Positions 25,701 through 33,835 of a stretch of 64,000 bases of DNA are shown here, in pieces; within the stretch, counting starts at the first letter, position 1, and the number at the start of each line of letters is the position of its first letter. This DNA is from Myxococcales bacterium. GTDB lineage: Bacteria > Myxococcota_A > UBA9160 > UBA4427. The notes under the pieces are model-generated. The model was not told the DNA's origin. It saw only the letters and a program-made list of their open reading frames with translations, and ran no database searches. Made by a program: the position numbers and the translations under genes. Location: the NCBI GenBank assembly GCA_022563535.1, contig JADFNE010000007.1, forward strand, positions 1-64,000. Reading direction: 5' to 3'.

Positions 25701-28184
25701 ATGGATACTCAACCCCAGCCCAGTAATCGCAGCGAAGTCGCCCTTACCAATTGGGGCCGTTGGATCATACGTCATCGCTGGGCTGCCATCGCGGTGCCAC
25801 TGCTGTGCACGATCTATTTTGTTTCATACTTGCCACAGCTGACCATCGACAATTCCACCGAATCATTCCTTCACGCGGATGACCCCGCTTCCATCCTGTA
25901 CCGATCGTTTCGCGACCGCTTTGATCGAGACGATCGCATCATCATCGCCCTGGCGCCCGAAGATACGTTCGGTTTCGAGTTTCTCCAGAAGCTGCGCCGC
26001 TTTCACATCGCCCTCGAAAACGAACTGCCTTACGTCGAAGAGATCACCAGCGTATTCAATGCTCGCTCGACCCGGGGAGAGGAAGACGAGCTCATCGTCG
26101 AAGACCTGCTGGAAGGCTGGCTCGACGAATGGCCCACTGATGCGGCCGCACAGCTCGTGGGTCTTCGCGAGCGAGTGCTCGCCAACCCACTGTTCGTCAA
26201 CACCCTGGTTTCCGAAGACGCACGTCTCACGACCATAACGATCAAGCCCTTTACCTACTCGACCTTGAACGATTCGCAACTGAACGACGATGCGCTCGCC
26301 CAGTTCGATAGCGAAGACAGCTCCGAACCAGTCGAAGCCCCGGAAATGCTCACCGCCAAAGAAAATGATGAACTGATCTCGGAGATTCACGCAATCATCA
26401 AAAGCTACGCGTCCCCAGCCTTTCCCATTCATCTGGCGGGTGGGCTCGCGATGACGGATCACATCAACCGCTCGATGGAGCGAGACCTGGGGCCCTTCAT
26501 GGGGCTGAGCCTGCTCATCATGCTCGGGTTGTTGTTTGCTCTCTTTGGTCGCTTGAGTGGTTCGCTCCTCCCGATCTTCGTGGTTTCACTCTCGGTCTTG
26601 TCGACCCTGGGCATCATGGTGATGATCAACATCCCGGGGTCCCAAGCAATACAAATTTTGCCCGTGTTCCTGCTCTCGGTGGGGATCTGCGACGCGGTCC
26701 ACATTCTGACAATTGTCTACCAGCGCATGCGAGTTGGAGACGACCAGAACGAAGCCATCGTGTATGCCATCGGCCACTCTGGGCTCGCAGTCGTCATGAC
26801 GAGCGTTACGACCGCAGCGGGCATGGCTTCTTTCGCGGCCGCGCCCATGGCTCCGATCGCTCAACTCGGAATCATCACGCCCATCGGCGTGATGTTGGCG
26901 CTCATCTATACCCTGGTTCTGTTGCCCGCAGTCCTGTCCGTAGTCCCCTTGCGACAACCCAAGGCCCACAGCAGCAGCTTGAGCGGCGCCCTTACCCGAA
27001 CACTCGTTCGGGTGGGCGATATCTCGGCCGACCATCCCATGCGTGTCCTCTTCGCGACGGCGGGGGTGCTGTGCTTCTTTGCCTATGGCATCACCCTCGT
27101 CGTGTTTTCGCACCGCGCAACGGATTGGTTCCCGGAAGACGACCCCATGCGCATTTCTGCGCTACTGCTCGATGACCAACTCAAGGGAACGATGTCCCTC
27201 GAGGTCGTGCTCGATACCGGACGTGAAAATGGCCTGCTCGATCCCGACGTGTTGGCTCGCATTGAAGCGGCAGCGCGCCACGCCGAGACGATCAGAAGCG
27301 GGGAGCTCTTCATTGGCAAGGCGACTTCCATCGTCGACATCGTCAAGGAAATCCATCAGGCTCTGAACGAGAACCAGGCCAGTTTCTATCGGCTACCAAC
27401 AGACCGAAAGCTGATCGCACAGGAACTGTTGCTGTTCGAAAACAGCGGCGTCGACGATCTCGAAGAAATCGTCGATACCCAGTTCCGGACCGCACGCCTC
27501 TCCCTGCGAGCACCCTTCGTAGACGCATTGCTGTACGAGCCTTTTATCGAGAAGGTGCGAGTCGAGCTCGGTGAAATCCTGGGTGACGACATCAAAATCG
27601 AAATGACGGGCTTCATGCCTGTCCTCACGACGGTCATTGCAGCGGTCATCACCAGCATGGCGCGTTCCTATACGATCGCGCTCTTTATCATTACGCCGCT
27701 GATGATGTTGTTGTTGCGCGATATTCGGCTCGGATTGATGAGCATGATTCCCAACCTCATTCCTGTGGTGGTCATTGTCGGAATGATGGGCTGGTTGGAG
27801 ATACCGATCGATGCCACCACCATGATGGTCGGCGCCATGATTATCGGTCTCGCAGTCGATGACACGATCCACTTCATGCACAAATTCCGCATCTACTACT
27901 CGGAGACTGGCGAATCGAAACTCGCCATTCGCGCCACCCTCGAAAGTACCGGAGCAGCACTGCTCTTCACGAGCCTCGTACTCGCGGGAGGGTTTGGTGT
28001 CTTCTTGCTCGCCAGCATGATCAACACCCAGCGCTTCGGATTGCTTGCGGCGACAGGTGCGATCGTGGCCTTTCTCGCCGACCTCATCGTCGCACCGGCC
28101 CTATTGACCCTGGCTACCCGCAACGACCACCGAGCTCGGAACCAGAGCCCGGGAGAAGAGGTCGGAACGCTGGCATCGATGTGA
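25701..28184 (+). CDS. RND-superfamily MMPL-type transporter
   Basis: Inner-membrane exporter of 827 residues with two repeats, each of one membrane helix, a large periplasmic domain and a bundle of five helices. Examples are the helix LGPFMGLSLLIMLGLLFALF and, in the second half, MMVGAMIIGLAVDDTIHFMH, which carries the conserved Asp pair of the proton relay. It belongs to the COG1033/MMPL group (HpnN-like or hopanoid/lipid exporters) rather than drug-type HAE-RND pumps: no membrane fusion protein is near. ATG at 25701 follows GGGAG. The Smr gene follows 10 bases later. Confidence 0.9.
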   Translation: MDTQPQPSNRSEVALTNWGRWIIRHRWAAIAVPLLCTIYFVSYLPQLTIDNSTESFLHADDPASILYRSFRDRFDRDDRIIIALAPEDTFGFEFLQKLRRFHIALENELPYVEEITSVFNARSTRGEEDELIVEDLLEGWLDEWPTDAAAQLVGLRERVLANPLFVNTLVSEDARLTTITIKPFTYSTLNDSQLNDDALAQFDSEDSSEPVEAPEMLTAKENDELISEIHAIIKSYASPAFPIHLAGGLAMTDHINRSMERDLGPFMGLSLLIMLGLLFALFGRLSGSLLPIFVVSLSVLSTLGIMVMINIPGSQAIQILPVFLLSVGICDAVHILTIVYQRMRVGDDQNEAIVYAIGHSGLAVVMTSVTTAAGMASFAAAPMAPIAQLGIITPIGVMLALIYTLVLLPAVLSVVPLRQPKAHSSSLSGALTRTLVRVGDISADHPMRVLFATAGVLCFFAYGITLVVFSHRATDWFPEDDPMRISALLLDDQLKGTMSLEVVLDTGRENGLLDPDVLARIEAAARHAETIRSGELFIGKATSIVDIVKEIHQALNENQASFYRLPTDRKLIAQELLLFENSGVDDLEEIVDTQFRTARLSLRAPFVDALLYEPFIEKVRVELGEILGDDIKIEMTGFMPVLTTVIAAVITSMARSYTIALFIITPLMMLLLRDIRLGLMSMIPNLIPVVVIVGMMGWLEIPIDATTMMVGAMIIGLAVDDTIHFMHKFRIYYSETGESKLAIRATLESTGAALLFTSLVLAGGFGVFLLASMINTQRFGLLAATGAIVAFLADLIVAPALLTLATRNDHRARNQSPGEEVGTLASM

Positions 28185-28194
28185 GAAGACGGGC

Positions 28195-28767
28195 ATGACA
28201 AAGCCGGGGCGTCCTCCAGCCAAAGACTCTGGAAAGAAAGAGTCGATCGACGGCGGAGACTTCGCCGCCGCAGTAGAAGCGATCGGCGGCGTCGAGCCAT
28301 TGGATCGCTCGAAGCTGAGCGATCAAGCCCCTCCAGCGCAGCACCGCGCAAGTCTTGATGCCTCGGCGGGCGACAGCGAACCGGGCACCGCCCCGAAGTC
28401 GAACCGCGACTCGAACTCAGCACCAGGCAGCGAGTCCGTCGTCCGCGCCACGCGCGCGGAAATGCGTCGCCTGCGCGCCGGCAAGATTCGCCCGCAGCGA
28501 ACCGTAGACCTGCACGGCTTCTCCCAGAGCAATGCCTACTCGAAGCTCTGCAATGACATTGGGCGGGCGGTTGCCGAAGACGTTTGCTGCTTGCTCGTAA
28601 TCCACGGCAAGGGAATCAATTCTCCGGACGGGCGTTCCGTTCTCAAGCAGGCACTAGGGGACTGGCTCGCCCGGCCTCCCCTTGTCAGTCAGGTCACGGG
28701 TTGCTGTCCGGCACAACCTGCTGACGGAGGTGATGGCGCGTCATATTTGCTGCTGCGACCTGAATAA
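28195..28767 (+). CDS. Smr-domain protein
   Basis: 190 residues. The first 90 are low-complexity, rich in Ser, Ala, Asp and Pro and probably disordered. The C-terminal half is a Smr domain: RTVDLHGFSQSNAYSKL (the DLHG motif) and CLLVIHGKGINSPDGRSVLK (the HGKG motif). Smr domains of this stand-alone YdaL-like type are nucleases or RNA/DNA-binding modules. The usual TGxG-like end is partly replaced (VTGCCPAQPADGGDGASYLL). It follows the MMPL gene by 10 bases. An antisense terminator lies directly after the stop. Confidence 0.88.
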   Translation: MTKPGRPPAKDSGKKESIDGGDFAAAVEAIGGVEPLDRSKLSDQAPPAQHRASLDASAGDSEPGTAPKSNRDSNSAPGSESVVRATRAEMRRLRAGKIRPQRTVDLHGFSQSNAYSKLCNDIGRAVAEDVCCLLVIHGKGINSPDGRSVLKQALGDWLARPPLVSQVTGCCPAQPADGGDGASYLLLRPE

Positions 28768-28811
28768 AAAACCCGCGAAGCGAGCGGCCTGAACCGTCCG
28801 TCATCGCGGGT
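28764..28811 (-). terminator. Intrinsic terminator oriented on the minus strand
   Basis: ACCCGCGA (28771-28778) pairs perfectly with TCGCGGGT (28804-28811). Read on the minus strand the stem is followed immediately by TTTTTTATTC, the U-tract of an intrinsic terminator; read on the plus strand there is no U-tract. The 25-base loop has further weak pairing. It therefore ends a transcript coming from the right, where no minus-strand gene is visible, and only weakly protects the Smr transcript. Confidence 0.7.
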
Positions 28812-28855
28812 AGACCCTATCGAGTGCCACCGCGGCAATACCCCAGTATTCAATG

Positions 28856-28872
28856 AATCACACTCTGTGATT
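28856..28872. promoter_or_regulatory. 17-bp palindrome, possible operator of the TetR gene
   Basis: AATCACA (28856-28862), CTC, TGTGATT (28866-28872) is an exact 7+7 palindrome with a 3-base centre, in otherwise gene-free DNA about 300 bases before the TetR start. TetR-family operators are palindromes of this size, and the TCACA/TGTGA halves also look like half-sites of Crp/Fnr-type proteins, though the spacing (3) is not the usual 6. In a minus-strand RNA it would be a small hairpin. Confidence 0.4.
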
Positions 28873-29170
28873 CGACGGCGACGCTCGATCAGGCTGAAAT
28901 CATGCTGCTCAATCTTCAATCTACGAGTCACCCTGCATCCTTTCCACTCGCATTGCTTTCTGGAGAAACGCCCGCAAGCTACTGGATTCATTCTATTTTC
29001 TGAAACATCAAGTCGCCACTCATATTCTTTTCACAGACTCGAGTCGGCCTGGGGGGAGATCCCCTATCGTGTGGATCACGGTGTGGGCACCGCGAAACTG
29101 TCGGTCCGCCGGCTTCGATGAGCTGAGTTCAATCGAGGTTGGGGAACGGACGGCGAAGGAGCGTTGCGCG

Positions 29171-29986
29171 ATGCCCAGTGTAAACCGCGAGCCGGGACCC
29201 CAGTCCGAGGCCGAAACCATTCCAAGAGTTGCAAGAGCAAAGACGATCGACGCGGCGCGCGCGACTGCGGCGCTGCGCGCCGAGCCTAGAAACAGCTCGC
29301 GCAGCGATCGCACCCATGCTTCCAACATGCGTCGGGTCCCGCGTCAGGAACGATCGAAAATCATGGTGGACTGCATCCGCATCGCCGCTTCGGAAATTCT
29401 CGAGAAAGACGGCCCGACGGCACTTACCACGAACAACATCGCAGCCAGGGCCGGGGTGAGCATCGGCTCGCTGTATCAGTACTTCGCAAACAAGGAAGAG
29501 ATCCTCGAGGCAGTGTTTCGCGAACAAGCGGATCGCAGCTTCGAGAGTTATCGCGATTGGGCGGACTGGTTGAAGACCCAGCCGCTGCGGGATGTGATCC
29601 GACTACTGGTGGAGCGGGCCGTGAAGCGACACCGCGAATTTCATTCGTTTCACCCCGAATTCTACCAACAACACCACGACGAACTACACGTGGGTCTGCG
29701 GCTGCGACCCAGCGACGGGGCCAATGACGACGGGGAGCCCTATGCCGTTACCTGGCTGCACCAGCTCTTCGAGGCGAGACGCGACGAACTTCGCGTACCC
29801 AATTCGCGACTCGCTTCCGTCGCACTCGCGTACGGAATGTCGGCAACACTCCACGGGCTGGTAGAAAACGATCTGAGCCTGCTCTACGAGGCTACGCTCG
29901 CCGACGACCTCACGGAAATGGTTTGTGGCCATCTCTTGCGCGATGAACCGGTGAGCGCAGCACTGGCTAGTGATCGTATTGGCTGA
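29171..29986 (+). CDS. TetR-family transcriptional regulator
   Basis: 271 residues. The helix-turn-helix is typical: RIAASEILEKDGPTALTTNN, IAARAGVSIGSLYQYFANKE. The C-terminal ligand domain resembles the TetR_C group but names no ligand. The ATG at 29171 is preceded by AAGGAG (29156-29161) at 9 bases and gives a 52-residue Arg/Ala/Ser-rich N-terminal tail; an ATG at 29327 (MRRVPRQERS) would give a more standard length. Its last 20 bases overlap the chemoreceptor remnant on the other strand. No divergent gene identifies its target. Confidence 0.9.
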   Translation: MPSVNREPGPQSEAETIPRVARAKTIDAARATAALRAEPRNSSRSDRTHASNMRRVPRQERSKIMVDCIRIAASEILEKDGPTALTTNNIAARAGVSIGSLYQYFANKEEILEAVFREQADRSFESYRDWADWLKTQPLRDVIRLLVERAVKRHREFHSFHPEFYQQHHDELHVGLRLRPSDGANDDGEPYAVTWLHQLFEARRDELRVPNSRLASVALAYGMSATLHGLVENDLSLLYEATLADDLTEMVCGHLLRDEPVSAALASDRIG

Positions 29987-31404
29987 CCGCGCCCTTGAGT
30001 TCGCCGGCAAGACCCGCCAGTTCTCGACAGTTGCCTTCGATCGTTACGGCACGATCTGCCGTCGATTGAACCTCGTCGCCAACTTCGTTGATGCTGCGCA
30101 CCAGACTGCTCACGCCGCTTGAAGCATCGGCAGCACTGCGCGCGATCTCGCTCGCACCCACAGCCAGTTCCTCTGCGTTCTGCGCGACGTTCTTCGCGCT
30201 ATCGCTGGCCTCGTTTACGTTGCGTTCGATCACCCGAACCGCGTCGGTCGCACTGCTCAACGCGTTCACCATATCCTCGGCGGTGGAATGCTGTCCAGCG
30301 ACGGCGGATTCGATCGCGCGCGAAGTCGTATTGATCTCGGTAATGATGCCTACGATCTCTTGAATCGCCGACACCGCATCCGCGGTATTGGTCTGAATCT
30401 CTTCGACCTTGCTGGCAATTTCGTTGGTCGCCTCTGAGGTCTGCTTGGCGAGTTCCTTCACCTCGTTCGCCACCACTGCAAAACCGCGACCGGCTTCTTG
30501 CCGATGCGGCTTCGATCGTCGCGTTGAGTGCCAGCAGATTGGTCTGAGCGGCGATGTCGTCAATCACGCTGATCACCTTGCCAATTTCCTGCGCAGACTG
30601 ACCCAGAGCGCTGATGATCTGATCTGAACGGGTCGCGGTGCCGGTGGCCCGTTCGGCAATTTCGACGGCATGGGTCGAATTCTCTGTCACTTTCACCATC
30701 GAAGTTTGCATTGCGGTTACGGCGCTCTCGGCAGAATCTACCGTGTTGGTCATCGTCGCAGCATTGTTGGAGATCGACACCAGGTTGGCGGACATCTCTT
30801 CGACTGCGGTCGCGACGTTGCGCACGTTGCTCGAAAATTCTTCTACTGCCGCCGCTACGGTATTGATGTTCGAACCCATCTCACCGGTCACGCCCGCCAC
30901 CGACTCTGCGGTCTCCCGAATGTTACGGGTGTCGTGGGCCATGGCTTCGACATCAGACGTCAGCGTCTGCAAACCGGTGTCGAGTTTCCCTCCACTCGAC
31001 ACGACCGTCGTCAGGTTCGAGCGGAGTTTGCCAAACAAATCCGAGAGCGAGGAAGCAATTTTACCAACTTCACCGCTGGCGACTCCGGGATCGCAGCGAA
31101 AGTCTCCGCGGCCGGCCGCGTCGATAGACGCGAGCAGGTCCGAAAGCCCCGCCCCTCTCGAGCCAGAGTAGGTCGCGACAACGACTCCGAGAAACACACC
31201 GGCCAGGATCACAAGAGCCGGGCTGATGGGCGCGACTACGCAAAGCGCGAGCAACAAGTGCGAAGCAAGGATCCGGCCCTGGGGAGCCCGAGGGTCGAGA
31301 TAGTCGAGCCACGGACTGGCCGTCGTTGCGGTTGGCTCTATCGACGTTGAATCTGATTCGCTCACTCTGATGATCCTCAATGTAAAGACAGCACTTCGCT
31401 CCAT
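29967..31404 (-). pseudogene. Methyl-accepting chemotaxis protein, frameshifted
   Basis: The ATG at 31404 opens a frame with a hydrophobic pair of helices (ASHLLLALCVVAPISPALVI), a HAMP-like segment and the start of the signalling domain, reading IDDIAAQTNLLALNATIEAA. There the reading leaves frame: the canonical continuation EAGRGFAVVANEVKELAKQT is found in another frame, down to 29967. The break lies at about 30499-30503; the pattern fits loss of two bases. Together the parts give about 478 residues. No periplasmic sensor domain is present, and no che genes lie nearby. It is either a recent pseudogene or a sequencing error, since both halves remain well conserved. Confidence 0.88.
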
Positions 31405-31521
31405 CGCAAACAGTCGTATTGCATTCGCCGACGAAAGGGTTTCCCCTTCATCGCACGATCGCAGCGGTGGCTTGAACTTCGAATGGGTTTGCAGCTGGTT
31501 CTCACAACCGATCGAATCGGT

Positions 31522-31962
31522 TCAGTCGTTTCCGTCGTCGACTACGGTCACGACAAATCTGTTGACCGAGATGACGCGGATCTGGGTCCCACGGCTGAGG
31601 TTCGAAATTCCTTCAGCAGGTCGTGCCGACCATCGCTCCGCGCCCAGGCGCACCGAACCCTCCGGGGTGAGAGCGTCAACCACGACCCCGCGCAGTCCCA
31701 CCAGCGCAGCCGTGCCGTGGGGCGGCCCCGGTCCATAGGCGGCCCGGACGAAGCGATACATCAGTGCATCTTTGATACACCAGCCAACGAAGAACGCTGC
31801 GGCGGTTAGCAACGACAACAATTCGGTCGCGTGGAGCCATACCAGCAGGAAGCCCACCAGGATGGCGCCGGGAATTTGAAGCAAAATGTACTTCCGCAGC
31901 GTCTTGCCGGCTTCTTGGGACTCACGTGTTTTCTCGTCTGACGGCTGATCCAAGGTCTCCAT
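31522..31962 (-). CDS. NfeD-like membrane protein
   Basis: 146 residues with two membrane helices (LLQIPGAILVGFLLVWL and LLSLLTAAAFFVGWCIKDAL) and a C-terminal OB-fold (GLRGVVVDALTPEGSVRLGAERWSA shortened to its key G-x-V-x-L pattern, ending IRVISVNRFVVTVV). This is the short NfeD1b-type protein, normally partnered with a flotillin/SPFH or stomatin protein; no such partner lies here. The ATG at 31962 is preferred; the frame begins at a TTG at 31998. Confidence 0.82.
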   Translation of the reverse strand: METLDQPSDEKTRESQEAGKTLRKYILLQIPGAILVGFLLVWLHATELLSLLTAAAFFVGWCIKDALMYRFVRAAYGPGPPHGTAALVGLRGVVVDALTPEGSVRLGAERWSARPAEGISNLSRGTQIRVISVNRFVVTVVDDGND

Positions 31963-32167
31963 CCACCGTATCCATGGCGCGGACTGCACGCGGGACAAAA
32001 GGTTGAGCGGCTCAACCCTATCGCGTTCGGGAGTCGGGAGCCCATCGGCGCTTCACCCGGACACCGAACGGTTCTTCGGCCGCACTTTGCTGCTAGAGTT
32101 GCGCCGTTTCGTCCGCATTCCCGGGCTGCAGTGACCGTTCCGCATTTACCGATCTAGGAGGCCGCGA

Positions 32168-32749
32168 TTGAAGGCGCTGATCTTCGATACCGAGACCACA
32201 GGCATGGTGAATTGGAAGCAACCGCCAGAGCACCCGGGACAGCCCGATCTCGTACAGCTCGCCATGTTGTTGGTCGATCGCGACGACTGGTCGGCCAAGA
32301 ATCAAGTGTCTTTTATCGTGCAGCTCGCGCCAGGCGTTCGGATCGAACCCGAAGCCCAGGCCACTCACGGAATTTCAGCCGACGATTGTGAACGCTACGG
32401 CGTCGCCCCGGTCGTGGCCGTTTCTTTATTCAATCAACTCTGTATGCAAGCCGACGTAATCGTCGCCCACAACATCAGCTTTGATCAATCGATCATGCTC
32501 ACCGCCCTTCATCGCCTGGGCAACAAGCCCAACCGAATGGAGGGAAAGGCCCTGGTCTGCACAAAGGAGGCTACGACCGACGTCTTGAAGCTGCCGGGCA
32601 AGTACAACAGCTACAAATGGCCCACCCTGGCCGAGGCGTACTGCCACTACACGGGACTCGAGATCGAAGGCGCCCACGATGCGCTAGCGGACACGCAGGC
32701 TTGTTTGACGGTGTATCGAGCGCTGGTCTCTGAAGGGGTACTGCCGTAG
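32168..32749 (+). CDS. DEDDh 3'-5' exonuclease (DnaQ-like)
   Basis: 193 residues. The exonuclease motifs are present: ALIFDTETTGM (Exo I, DxE), VIVAHNISFDQSIMLTAL (Exo II) and EGAHDALADTQACL (Exo III with His and Asp). Similar to DNA polymerase III epsilon domain and RNase T-like stand-alone exonucleases. The start is a TTG at 32168 with a strong AGGAGG at 32157-32162 five bases upstream; no ATG is available in that position. Stands alone, between NfeD (opposite strand) and RAYT. Confidence 0.9.
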   Translation: MKALIFDTETTGMVNWKQPPEHPGQPDLVQLAMLLVDRDDWSAKNQVSFIVQLAPGVRIEPEAQATHGISADDCERYGVAPVVAVSLFNQLCMQADVIVAHNISFDQSIMLTALHRLGNKPNRMEGKALVCTKEATTDVLKLPGKYNSYKWPTLAEAYCHYTGLEIEGAHDALADTQACLTVYRALVSEGVLP

Positions 32750-32825
32750 GACACGTGGCGGGGGGATCCTTCTACCCGGCTTGGTTGCACTTTAGGCGGT
32801 TAGGGAAAAGGGCGGTTTGGTAGTG

Positions 32826-32868
32826 CGGACGGGGTGGGCGTCGGCGAGAGGGTTGGGGTGGGGGAGAG
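32826..32868 (+). repeat. G-tract cluster (possible G-quadruplex) right of the exonuclease
   Basis: Between the exonuclease stop and the RAYT stop, the plus strand has the runs GGGG, GGG, GGG, GGGG and GGGGG separated by short loops, matching a G-quadruplex pattern. The preceding 60 bases are also G/T-rich. A matching C-rich tract flanks the other side of RAYT (33684-33740), so the two flanks are inverted in composition. Confidence 0.55.
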
Positions 32869-32871
32869 TTC

Positions 32872-33582
32872 TTAGCCAGGTATTGCGGAGAGGTCGATTA
32901 GGCCGCGTCTGCGCCAGCCTTTGCTGAGGAGCCAGCTCGCTGCCTTGGCGACTCCTACTTCTTCCTGGGTGGATGCCTTCACGCGCAAGCTCTTTGAGCT
33001 TGCGCGCCAGCCGTCGAACTGGCTGCCCGAAGAGGCTTCATCGATCTTCACCGGCGGCGCATGCCCGTTCCGCTGTTTGAAGTGCTTTCGAATGTTGAGA
33101 AGTACATAACGAAGCGCGTTGCGCACCTGCTGGGGCGAGGTGAGAAGCTGAACGTGATAGCGGCCTGCAATCACCTTACCTGTGCGCTTAAAGACTCGAT
33201 TCACAGCCAGTGCAAACCGCGCAGCAATCGACTTCATGCCCCGGGAGAGGGCATCTTGAGACTCCGCCTCAACGATCATGTGAAGATGGTTGTGCTGGAT
33301 GGAATACTCAACCAACCGAAAGTCGCCGCGCTCACACCCCTGGGCGAAGGTCTTCCGCACTTCCATTACGAGTGATCGTCGCCGAAGGTTCGAGAGCCCC
33401 TTTACTACGCGCAACGTCACATGGGCGGGAGTAAGTTTCTGAAACTTAGTTCGCTGTCGATGAGGCACCTGGCCCCGCCCAACCCGCTTGGCCCCAGCCC
33501 CTTTGCGCGGCCCGCCATGCCCAGAGGTCATGCGCTTCTGCAAGACATAGTCAGCGAGTTCCAACTGCTTGATTACTGCCAT
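32872..33582 (-). CDS. REP-associated tyrosine transposase (RAYT)
   Basis: 236-residue Y1_Tnp domain protein of the RAYT group, single-copy chromosomal relatives of IS200/IS605 transposases that act on REP palindromes. The HUH motif is YSIQHNHLHMIVEAES and the nucleophile tyrosine region is RNALRYVLLNIRKHFKQ. The N-terminus has the Gly/Arg-rich GGPRKGAGAKR block common in RAYTs. ATG at 33582. It is flanked by low-complexity G/C-tract regions and an AT-rich promoter region (33605-33670), and its own coding sequence holds a perfect hairpin. No neighbouring REP array is recognisable, and domestication is likely. Confidence 0.92.
   Translation of the reverse strand: MAVIKQLELADYVLQKRMTSGHGGPRKGAGAKRVGRGQVPHRQRTKFQKLTPAHVTLRVVKGLSNLRRRSLVMEVRKTFAQGCERGDFRLVEYSIQHNHLHMIVEAESQDALSRGMKSIAARFALAVNRVFKRTGKVIAGRYHVQLLTSPQQVRNALRYVLLNIRKHFKQRNGHAPPVKIDEASSGSQFDGWRASSKSLRVKASTQEEVGVAKAASWLLSKGWRRRGLIDLSAIPG
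32982..33006. repeat. Perfect 10-bp inverted repeat within the RAYT gene
   Basis: CGCGCAAGCT (32982-32991) and AGCTTGCGCG (32997-33006) are exact complements around CTTTG. The size, GC-rich stem and short loop resemble REP sequences, the targets of this transposase family. It lies in the part encoding the C-terminal region (RASSKSLRVKAS). It is unusual for such a perfect palindrome to be tolerated in coding sequence. Confidence 0.75.
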
Positions 33583-33835
33583 GCCTCTACTGTAGCAGAA
33601 CCATCGCTCTTATTAACACAATAATGAGTCAGATAAATAAAATAAACACAACTACAATTCGCGAACTTTCATTCACCCCCTGTCCGCGCCACCACCACAC
33701 CCCGCACCAACCCACCACCCCTCAACCACCCTTCCCCCCTCATCGCCCAAATGGCAACATGCCCAGTAAAGCGAGGGCGCCCGAGGCCTACTCCCAAAGC
33801 CTCGCAACCCAACCCCGCCGAACCGCGCGCAACCC
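33583..33835. other. Compositionally odd intergenic region upstream of RAYT
   Basis: From 33605 to 33670 the sequence is strikingly AT-rich for this window (repeated AATAAA/ATAAAT words) and probably holds the RAYT promoter on the minus strand. From 33675 to 33760 it becomes C-rich on the plus strand with CCACC, CCCCTC and CCCTTCCCCCC runs and almost no G; its complement is a run of G-tracts. No gene is supported here; a short frame at 33624-33866 is composition-driven. Confidence 0.6.

Larger units (their letters stand above)
28764..28900 (-). ncRNA. Possible small minus-strand RNA ending at the 28764 terminator
   Basis: Three inverted repeats in a row precede the U-tract on the minus strand: AATCACA/TGTGATT, AATAC/GTATT and the terminator stem. 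The gap 28768-29170 contains no convincing gene, so the terminator must serve a short RNA or a long antisense transcript from inside the TetR gene. The 5' end is not defined; no clear promoter was found, so the right boundary given is arbitrary. Confidence 0.3.

Noticed and set aside
29967-30563. Separate 198-residue MCP-like gene
   Set aside because: It starts in mid-domain and is the displaced second half of the frameshifted receptor, not an independent gene.
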